Of a DNA stretch of 64,000 bases, positions 57,748-64,000 are shown piece by piece (the first letter of the stretch is position 1; each line of letters starts with the position of its first letter). The stretch spans positions 124,001 through 188,000 of the forward strand of contig CALJHC010000013.1 of the NCBI GenBank assembly GCA_938075415.1. Direction: 5' to 3'. The stretch comes from an uncultured Rubripirellula sp. (GTDB taxonomy: Bacteria > Planctomycetota > Planctomycetia > Pirellulales > Pirellulaceae). Below the pieces are notes generated by a model. That model searched no databases. It saw nothing but the letters and a program-made list of their open reading frames with translations, and was not told the origin of the DNA. The translations under genes were made by a program, and so were the position numbers.

Positions 57748-58731
57748 ATGCTTGAAAGACGCTCGCTGAAAGCCCCAATCGCCCTCGGCGTTGTGATGAT
57801 CGTTTTGGTCGTCATCCTTGCGGCGGTCTGGATTTTAGGAAACGTACTTGGAGCAACGGCCAACCCAGACTCCAACGTACTCTTCTGGGTGATGCTTACA
57901 ACCGGTGCTGTGCTTCTGACAGCTGTACTCGCTGGAGTCATCGCTTATCTGACACTAACGGTGAAGGCGGTGAACCTGAATCGCCGCCAATCAAATTTCA
58001 TTGATGCAGTCACGCACGAACTAAAAAGTCCCATTGCATCCCTGAAACTCTACTTGCAGACAATGACTCGCCGAAGTGTCAGCGAAGAACAAAAGCAAGA
58101 CTTTCATAAATTCATGCTCGATGACGTTGAGCGATTGGATCTTCTCATCAACCACCTTCTCGATGTTGCAAGAATTGATCAGAGTGGCGACGTGGTGGAT
58201 GATGAGGAGGTTTCACTTGATGAACTATTAATCCACTGTGGCAAAGCTTCTTGTGTTCGTTATCGACTCCCCAGCGATACGGTCCAAGTTGATAGCCCAC
58301 CCATCAAGTTGCTGAGCAAACTGATCCAACTTGAAATCCTATTCCGCAACCTCATTGATAATGCAGTGAAGTATGGTGGATCGCCACCAAAAGTTCTCGT
58401 TGGTGTCAAATCCTTGGCAGATGAGAAAATCATGGTTTCAATAACAGACAATGGCACTGGAATCCCTCCGAACCAAAGACGCAAGGTATTCGGACGTTTC
58501 ATTCGCCTCGGAAATGAACTCGAACGAAGTACCCCGGGAACCGGCCTTGGTTTGTACCTCGTTCGGAACGTGGTCAAATCCATTGGTGGTTCGATTCAGG
58601 TCAGTGACCGTGCCGATGGATCTGGCACGCGGTTCGAGGTGACACTCAAAGGCGTCATTCGACCTAAAAGTGAAAATGTCCAAGAAAACATTGAGGACCG
58701 CCTAACCTCGGATCAAGTCAAAACAAGATGA
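57748..58731 (+). CDS. Sensor histidine kinase
   Basis: This 327-aa transmembrane histidine kinase has two membrane helices (about 10-31 and 46-70) joined by only about 14 residues, so there is almost no outer sensing domain. The dimerisation helix carries the H-box FIDAVTHELKSPIASLKLYL (H90). The ATPase domain has N-box LFRNLIDNAVKYGG, G1 ITDNGTGIP, F-box VFGRFIR and G2 GTGLGLYLVRNVV. It should phosphorylate the response regulator encoded immediately downstream (ATGA overlap at 58728). The short loop suggests sensing within the membrane or cytoplasm. ATG 57748 is preferred to TTG 57724. Confidence 0.92.
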   Translation: MLERRSLKAPIALGVVMIVLVVILAAVWILGNVLGATANPDSNVLFWVMLTTGAVLLTAVLAGVIAYLTLTVKAVNLNRRQSNFIDAVTHELKSPIASLKLYLQTMTRRSVSEEQKQDFHKFMLDDVERLDLLINHLLDVARIDQSGDVVDDEEVSLDELLIHCGKASCVRYRLPSDTVQVDSPPIKLLSKLIQLEILFRNLIDNAVKYGGSPPKVLVGVKSLADEKIMVSITDNGTGIPPNQRRKVFGRFIRLGNELERSTPGTGLGLYLVRNVVKSIGGSIQVSDRADGSGTRFEVTLKGVIRPKSENVQENIEDRLTSDQVKTR

Positions 58732-59486
58732 AATCGCATATCCTTGTCGTTGAAGACGAAAAGCATTTAGGGGTTGGCATCAAGTACAACCTCGAGGCAG
58801 AGAACTATCGTGTCACCCTCGTTGAGGATGGACCCTCTGCACTAAGACTCGCGATGTCAGAAAGTGAAAAAATTGACCTCATTGTCCTCGACCTCATGCT
58901 GCCAGGAATGAGCGGCTACACCGTCTGTGAATCCATTCGTGATGCGGGATTGAACACACCCGTCCTCATGCTTTCAGCTCGCACATTGGCTGAAGATCGC
59001 ACTCGCGGTTTTGATGTTGGCGCCAATCAGTACATGAGCAAACCATTCGAGCTGGATGAACTGATCAGCCGAATCAAGAACCTTCTACAAATTTCAAAAA
59101 ACAATGGTTCGCAAAATCCGCGACCCAAGCCGGCAGGAAATCTCTCCGAAATTCAATTTGCTGAAATTCAAGTCAATTTCCAAACACATCAAGCAACGGT
59201 TCGAGGCGAGTCCGTCCGAATGACGTCCAAAGAATTACGACTTCTGCGGTACTTCATCGAAAATGAAGGACGAGTGATTAGCCGAAATGAATTGCTGACG
59301 GAAGTGTGGAATCTGTCAGGTAACCTGCAGACTCGCGCGGTCGATCAGTTCATTGCTCGCCTGAGAAAACTTATTGAACCAGACACAACCGCACCCATTC
59401 ACCTTCTCACCGTGCGGGATGCAGGTTATCGGTTCGTGATGTCCCCGAACGGGGAAACCGACAATGAAGCGAATGGACGACCCTAA
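58728..59486 (+). CDS. OmpR-family response regulator
   Basis: This 252-aa response regulator has a receiver domain with acidic pair VVEDE, phospho-acceptor Asp55 in LIVLDLMLPGMSG, conserved Thr/Ser near LMLSART and Lys105 in YMSKPFELDEL. An OmpR-type winged helix follows (VRMTSKELRLLRYFIENEGR, ISRNELLTEVWN, RAVDQFIARLRKLIEPD, GYRFVM). It binds DNA when phosphorylated by the coupled kinase. Its target genes are unknown. The start overlaps the kinase stop. Confidence 0.94.
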   Translation: MKSHILVVEDEKHLGVGIKYNLEAENYRVTLVEDGPSALRLAMSESEKIDLIVLDLMLPGMSGYTVCESIRDAGLNTPVLMLSARTLAEDRTRGFDVGANQYMSKPFELDELISRIKNLLQISKNNGSQNPRPKPAGNLSEIQFAEIQVNFQTHQATVRGESVRMTSKELRLLRYFIENEGRVISRNELLTEVWNLSGNLQTRAVDQFIARLRKLIEPDTTAPIHLLTVRDAGYRFVMSPNGETDNEANGRP

Positions 59487-59684
59487 ACTCGCCGCCCCCA
59501 CCGTAACCAGCCTTGATTTTTTAAAACAACCAAGCATGAAGGCGACCAGATCATGGCAATCCAACGAATCATGGCAACCCAACGAATCCAATTCCCTCGC
59601 ATCGCTCACCTTCACCTCGTCATCGGCTAGGCACGCAATGATCCGAGCATGACCAATAGGCGAGGCGAAAAACCATTGGCGCAT

Positions 59685-59777
59685 AAAAAAAGCTCCCGGA
59701 AAGTACGAGGTCCTAGGGGGGCGGAGGACAACGCGCTTTAATTTCCGGGAGCCGGTGGATTGCTCTGACCTGTTTCT
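59685..59777 (-). ncRNA. Candidate structured small RNA with intrinsic terminator
   Basis: On the minus strand, a perfect 11-bp stem (GCTCCCGGAAA, 59742-59752 complement, with TTTCCGGGAGC, 59692-59702 complement) closes a loop of about 39 nt and is followed directly by seven T residues, an intrinsic-terminator signature. Inside the loop, GTCCT/AGGAC forms a second hairpin whose loop is a C-rich run, next to CCTCC, complementary to a Shine-Dalgarno core. A GACCT element could instead pair with AGGTC near the 5' end. A TTGACA promoter lies about 30-40 bp upstream, giving a transcript of about 85-95 nt. It could instead be a distant ligA terminator, but ligA ends about 450 bp away. No known RNA family was recognised. 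Confidence 0.5.
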
Positions 59778-59783
59778 AGCAAC

Positions 59784-59814
59784 AGTTTAGTTTCTGAGGC
59801 AAGGCCACTGTCAA
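59784..59814 (-). promoter_or_regulatory. Candidate sigma-70-type promoter of the small RNA
   Basis: Read on the minus strand, a perfect TTGACA (59809-59814) is followed after 19 bp by TAAACT (59784-59789), which matches four of six -10 positions. The spacing is longer than the ideal 17. It points toward the terminator hairpin at 59685-59752 and away from ligA. Confidence 0.45.
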
Positions 59815-60203
59815 AAAATTTCCATTTGCTGTGTTTTTCCAAAGACCGTAAACGCCTAGCTTCAGCTAACACTCAACGACAACCGCCTGGTTCGGGAAGG
59901 ATAGGAAGTCCACTCCGCTTGGGTCAAGCCGAATTAAAGGGAAAGGTTTATTGTTTTGAGAGTCTTCCTGAAAAGCACTCAAACAACCGATTTTTGCGAA
60001 TGCCTTCCTGAAAATCACTTTATCAAAAGCTAAAAAACAGTGACAAAACCGCTCAAAATTTTTCATCTCACAAAGATGCTATCTGATTCCCCCACAGCGT
60101 TTGACGCCTTGAAACAGGCGAGCGTTTTAGCAGAGAACCAGATACGAACCTTACGGTGAATCATAATCGACCTGCCCGGTTCCATTGCGGCGCATCGCCG
60201 CGG

Positions 60204-62279
60204 TTATTCATCCGCCCCATCTAGAAGCCGTTGAAAATCGTCCTCACTCAGCACACGAACTCCAAGCGAGCGTGCCTTAGTCAACTTACTGCCAGCCTTG
60301 GCACCCGCCAGCAAAAAATCAGTCTTCGCGCTGACGCTGCTCGATGCTCTTCCACCCAATTGCTCAATTAGTTCCTTCACCTGATCTCGGCTGAACTTCT
60401 CAAGTACCCCCGTGACAACAAATGTTTTCCCAACAAGCACACCCTGAGCAAGTTCACCCGAGATAGCCTCTTCCATAAGGACTCCCGCATTCTCTAACTC
60501 CAATAACGTCAAACGTCCGAATTCGCTCTGACAGAAGCGGTGTACACTTTCAGCGATTGCTTGACCAATCTCGTGAATGTCGGCTAACTCCTCAACCGAT
60601 GCCTTCATCAACTGATCCAGAGTCTGAAACTGGCGCGTGAGCAGTCGGGCAACTCGCGGACCAACATGTCGAACCGATATAGACGCCAACAACCGAGCGA
60701 GACCCCTCTTCCGAGTCGCCGCTATTCCGTCAATTAACTTCCTAGCGTTCAACTCTCCAAACTGGACATCGATTAGCTGGCCATCTTTTCCTTTCCTTTT
60801 TCTCGGCCAAGTCAATGCGGCAACCTGATCAAAGGTCAAGCGATAAAGATCGGCATAGCAATCAACCAACTTGGCCTCCACCAACAAATCCACGACCTCC
60901 TCTCCTAAACCGTCAATATCCATTCCCGGGCGACTTCCGAAGTAGAGAAGACGCTGCTTGAACTGGGCAGGACATTGGGGGCTTGGACACCGGATGTAGA
61001 CACCACCTTGGTCCCGCACAAGATCCGAGTCACATTCCGGACACGCAGTGGGAAAGACCCACGGAGCCAATTCCGTTGTGCGTCGATGCTTTTCCACCCG
61101 TACAACTTTCGGAATAATTTTCCCCGCTTTTTCGACCACGATGTAGTCACCCACCCTCACATCAAGTCGCTTGATCTCATCAGCATTGTGCAGCGATGCC
61201 CTCGACACGGTTGTATCCGCAATGTTCACCGGATCCAGATGGGCAACTGGAGTGATAGCACCGGTCTTACCAACTTGCACAGTAACTCGCCGTAATCTAG
61301 TTACCGCCTCATATTTTTCGAACTTATAGGCGATTAACCAACGGGGACTCTTGCTCCGTATCCCTAAACGCTGACGCTGCGAAAAGTCATTCACTTTGAA
61401 AACGATTCCATCGACCTCAAAGGGTAAGTCCGGAAGACCCGCATTCAACTGATCCACTGCTTCCATCACAGCATCGACACCATTGAGCAACTGAACATTA
61501 GGTGTTGATGGAATCCCCATCGACTTAACTTCTCTCAGAAAATCCTCGTGATTTGCTGACTCCAAACCAATGGTTTCACCAACACCGTGACAAAAGAAAC
61601 GAAGATTGCGTTCCGCCGCCACCGATGGATCAAGCAGTCGAATGGTCCCTGCCGTAACATTTCGAGTATTCTTAAACGCATCAAGACCCGATTCTTTCTG
61701 ACGCACGTTAAGATCCGCCAGATCCGCATTGGTCATGTAGACCTCACCACGAACTTCAATGACTTCGGGCGTTGTCCCAGACGATAAACGCAGCGGTAGA
61801 TCACGTACCGTACGAAGGTTGTGAGTAATGTCGTCACCCACTTCACCATTGCCACGTGTTAACGCGAGTGCTAATCGTCCATTTTCATAACGAATCGATG
61901 CGGCGACGCCGTCAATCTTGTATTCCATGACCCACTGGACTGGCTCACCCTCTAACTGCTTTTCGGTGCGTTCGAGATACGACCGTAAATCTTCAGGTTG
62001 GTACGTGTTATCAATCGACAACATGGGCACTCGGTGCGTCACCTGCTCCAAATGTTCGACCGGAGCATCACCCACCCTTTGCGTGGGTGAGTCACTGGTT
62101 AATAAAGCTGGATACTGAGTTTCATGCCGCTTTAATTCTTCCAACAAATGGTCATATTCAAGGTCGCTGATCGCTGGCGCCGCATCAACGTAATAGCGAT
62201 GATCATGTGAACGGATTTCCTCCCGTAAGGACTCCACTCGCTCGACCAATTCATCCATTGAACCTAAATCGTCAACCAT
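60204..62279 (-). CDS. ligA: NAD-dependent DNA ligase
   Basis: This 691-aa bacterial LigA seals nicks in duplex DNA during replication and repair using NAD. Domain Ia is present at the N-terminus (SHDHRYYVDAAPAISDLEYD), and the adenylated lysine is in MEYKIDGVAAS (K121). OB-fold motifs follow (KFEKYEA, VQVGKTGAITPVAHL), then a four-Cys zinc finger (CPECDSD ... CPSPQCPAQ), helix-hairpin-helix repeats, and a C-terminal BRCT domain (GKTFVVTGVLEKFSRDQVK ... LGVRVLSEDDF). Length and order match the family. Tandem-style starts at 62279 (M1) and M8 exist; M1 is used. It is divergent from uvrA, so two repair genes share a 495-bp intergenic region. Confidence 0.97.
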   Translation of the reverse strand: MVDDLGSMDELVERVESLREEIRSHDHRYYVDAAPAISDLEYDHLLEELKRHETQYPALLTSDSPTQRVGDAPVEHLEQVTHRVPMLSIDNTYQPEDLRSYLERTEKQLEGEPVQWVMEYKIDGVAASIRYENGRLALALTRGNGEVGDDITHNLRTVRDLPLRLSSGTTPEVIEVRGEVYMTNADLADLNVRQKESGLDAFKNTRNVTAGTIRLLDPSVAAERNLRFFCHGVGETIGLESANHEDFLREVKSMGIPSTPNVQLLNGVDAVMEAVDQLNAGLPDLPFEVDGIVFKVNDFSQRQRLGIRSKSPRWLIAYKFEKYEAVTRLRRVTVQVGKTGAITPVAHLDPVNIADTTVSRASLHNADEIKRLDVRVGDYIVVEKAGKIIPKVVRVEKHRRTTELAPWVFPTACPECDSDLVRDQGGVYIRCPSPQCPAQFKQRLLYFGSRPGMDIDGLGEEVVDLLVEAKLVDCYADLYRLTFDQVAALTWPRKRKGKDGQLIDVQFGELNARKLIDGIAATRKRGLARLLASISVRHVGPRVARLLTRQFQTLDQLMKASVEELADIHEIGQAIAESVHRFCQSEFGRLTLLELENAGVLMEEAISGELAQGVLVGKTFVVTGVLEKFSRDQVKELIEQLGGRASSSVSAKTDFLLAGAKAGSKLTKARSLGVRVLSEDDFQRLLDGADE

Positions 62280-62774
62280 TCATCGCTACCCACGATAAGA
62301 TAGTAAAGAGAATCGAATCTCATTGTTGAATTAAAAGCCTCTTCACGCTGGGCACTGCATGTATCAATGCCGATATCAGCCAACCGAAAACGCCACACAA
62401 ACTATGATCTACACCAACTGCATCGATCAGTCGTAGATAATACGGTTTCACCCAGTGAAGAGGAACTCTTACATCCTCTCGCGTTGCATTGCAGTTGACA
62501 AGCGACCTCCGGTTCAAAAGTGTTTTCCTAAAGCCGAAAAGAATCAATATGCCCCCTAAATCCTGAACCCATCATGCAGGACGCGACAGAACAACAAAAA
62601 CTGCCTCCAGTACTGTCCTCACGACAACTTCTTTCAACTCTGCCTCAGCTAAATCAGCGAACGATCCCATGATTGCTGGGGCGTACTGAACCATTATCAC
62701 CGCTACGTCATCCCTTCCAAAACCCGTACACTGACCGGACGGGAAACGAGAAATTCAAAACAAGGATCAGATGT
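62280..62774. other. Divergent gap between ligA and uvrA
   Basis: The promoters of both repair genes are expected here. No LexA-type box or long palindrome could be recognised by eye. A minus-strand frame at 62320-62547 has no supporting features. Confidence 0.35.
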
Positions 62775-64000
62775 GTGGGTGAGCAAGCCATTTCCATACG
62801 CGGATGTCGAGTCCACAACCTTAAGAATTTTGACCTCGACATTCCCCGAAACCAACTTGTAGCGATCTGTGGTCTTTCAGGAAGTGGGAAAACCTCTCTC
62901 GCCTTGGACACGCTTTACGCCGAGGGACAACGGTGCTACATCGAGAGTTTTTCGTCCTACACACGTCAATTTCTAGAACGCCTCGATAAGCCTGATTGCG
63001 ATGACATTCGTGGCATTCCACCCGCGGTCGCCGTCACTCGAGCTAATGGATCACGAAGCAACCGCAGCACCGTCGCAACGGCGACTGAAATTGCTGATCA
63101 TCTGCGGCTTGCCTTTGCTAAGTCAGCGTCGCTTCATTGCATTGAGTGTGGTGAAGCTGTTGTTCGAGATGACGCGGATTCGGTGGCGAAAGACATGCTG
63201 GAACTTGCAGATGACATCCGCTGCATGATCGGATTTAGCGTCTGGTTGCCAGATAGGAAATCAGCAAGTGAACTCCTGCATGGACTACAGCGAGAGGGAT
63301 ATCTGAGATTAATTGTCGGTGAAACTATCTTCCATCTCTCTGACGATGACCGCCCGAAACTAGCAAAAAAAATCAAGCCCAAAGGGTGTGACTGCTTGGT
63401 AATTGTCGATCGCTTATCCGGATCGAGCGATATCACACGATGGACCGAATCACTTGAAACCGCATTGAATGAAGGTAACGGCCGAGCAGTCATTCTTCAC
63501 CAAACCAGCGAATCCAACGCGAACAGCAGATCAAGAACAGTCACTATTGATGGCCGCGAATGGCAACAACGCGTCATCAGTCGAGAACGTCGCTGTGATC
63601 GCTGCAACATTGATTACCATGCTCCAGTCCCGCGTCTATTCAACTTCAACAATCCACTCGGTGCGTGCGCTTCCTGCGAAGGCTTTGGTGAAATCGTCGA
63701 TACCGACATGGATCTCATTGTCCCTGATCCAACTCGAACGCTGGCCGAGGGAGCTATCGCTCCTTGGAATACACCCGCTTACGAGCATGAACTCGAAGAA
63801 CTGCTTGAGCTTGCCGATGACTACGAAATCCCCACCGACATCCCCTTTAGCAAATTAAAGAAAAAGCACCTGCGACTGATCCAGCAGGGCGTACCGGAAA
63901 GGAATTTCGGAGGTCTCGACGGCTTCTTTGCTTGGCTCGACCGAAAAAAATACAAAATGCATATTCGTATTTTCGCGTCACGATTTCGAAGCTATCGAAC
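62775..64000 (+). CDS. uvrA: UvrA excinuclease ATPase, 5' part (runs off the window)
   Basis: The frame starts at GTG 62775, with AAGGA 8 nt upstream, and stays open to the window edge (about 408 codons visible). It begins ISIRGCRVHNLKNFDLDIPR and carries the Walker A motif GLSGSGKT with SLALDTLYAEGQR, then SFSSYTRQFLERLDKPD, the UvrA N-terminal signature. A Cys pair (CDRCNIDY) and FNFNNPLGACASCEGFGE follow. UvrA recognises DNA damage with UvrB in nucleotide-excision repair. The block after KPD reads GIPPAVAVTRANGSRSNRST instead of the usual GLSPAISI...NPRST, and the insertion region is divergent. This may therefore be a paralogue or the first half of a double-length UvrA; the rest is outside the window. 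Confidence 0.9.
   Translation, partial: MGEQAISIRGCRVHNLKNFDLDIPRNQLVAICGLSGSGKTSLALDTLYAEGQRCYIESFSSYTRQFLERLDKPDCDDIRGIPPAVAVTRANGSRSNRSTVATATEIADHLRLAFAKSASLHCIECGEAVVRDDADSVAKDMLELADDIRCMIGFSVWLPDRKSASELLHGLQREGYLRLIVGETIFHLSDDDRPKLAKKIKPKGCDCLVIVDRLSGSSDITRWTESLETALNEGNGRAVILHQTSESNANSRSRTVTIDGREWQQRVISRERRCDRCNIDYHAPVPRLFNFNNPLGACASCEGFGEIVDTDMDLIVPDPTRTLAEGAIAPWNTPAYEHELEELLELADDYEIPTDIPFSKLKKKHLRLIQQGVPERNFGGLDGFFAWLDRKKYKMHIRIFASRFRSYR

Larger units (their letters stand above)
59487..60203. other. Gap between the response regulator and ligA
   Basis: It holds a minus-strand small-RNA candidate with promoter and terminator (separate entries) and a direct repeat, CTTCCTGAAAA-G/T-CACT, near 59966 and 60007. 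A 62-codon plus-strand frame at 59464-59652 overlaps the regulator end and is not accepted. Confidence 0.5.

Noticed and set aside
59464..59652. 62-codon frame at the end of the response regulator gene
   Set aside because: Overlaps the regulator and consists partly of a short direct repeat (GGCAATCCAACGAATC and its near copy).
59685..59777. Signal recognition particle RNA or 6S RNA as identity of the small RNA candidate
   Set aside because: The conserved GGAA-tetraloop/AGCAGC core of SRP RNA is not present, and the length and open-bubble layout do not fit 6S RNA.

Overview
The window reads as a chromosome segment of a planctomycete, most likely Pirellulaceae (Rhodopirellula-like). The evidence is three DUF1501 proteins, three PSCyt1-DUF1549-DUF1553 proteins, a DUF1559 prepilin-like protein, a formylglycine-type sulfatase, a BBP7-like outer-membrane protein, frequent TTG/GTG starts and long gaps between genes. 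No rRNA, tRNA, CRISPR array, insertion sequence or phage module was seen.

Layout. (1) 0.2-5.3 kb: a same-strand terpenoid-type cluster. It holds a 46-codon ORF whose stop overlaps the next start (TGATG), a squalene-hopene-type class II cyclase with a roughly 150-residue low-complexity insert, a DUF116/polyprenyl-diphosphate-synthase fusion, and a chorismate-lyase-like protein. A TPR protein follows. (2) 7.1-16.1 kb: a tightly packed four-gene unit DUF1501 / PSD1 / PSD1 / DUF1501. (3) 16.5-23.7 kb: a GAF + degenerate SpoIIE-type phosphatase, a DUF1559 protein with a clear terminator, a ribbon-helix-helix protein, and lysA. (4) 24-34.2 kb: sulfatase, then cupin / PSD1 / DUF1501, then an ECF sigma factor with its overlapping anti-sigma-like membrane protein. 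(5) 34.8-39.6 kb: quinone reductase, a ketosynthase lacking its catalytic Cys, a GNAT-like protein and a SpoU methyltransferase. (6) 39.9-53.2 kb: a repeat-rich secretin-N/BON protein plus outer-membrane protein pair, a GYF/zinc-ribbon protein, nrdR, a glycine-zipper protein, a large HEAT/TPR-like protein and a PQQ propeller. (7) 53.2-64 kb: an ABC exporter pair whose permease carries a large propeller-like insert, a two-component pair, a candidate small RNA with its own promoter and terminator, ligA, and the 5' part of uvrA running off the edge.

How the genes work together. Regions 2 and 4 resemble planctomycete sulfated-polysaccharide loci: sulfatase, haem-motif PSCyt/PSD1 proteins, each with a different candidate glycan-binding insert, TAT-type DUF1501 partners, and an ECF sigma/anti-sigma pair. 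Region 1 is the best candidate for an undescribed system. It combines the enzymes expected to make an aromatic acid from chorismate, make an isoprenoid diphosphate and cyclise an isoprenoid, so a cyclised meroterpenoid or a modified hopanoid/carotenoid-like lipid is a testable idea. The product is inference only.
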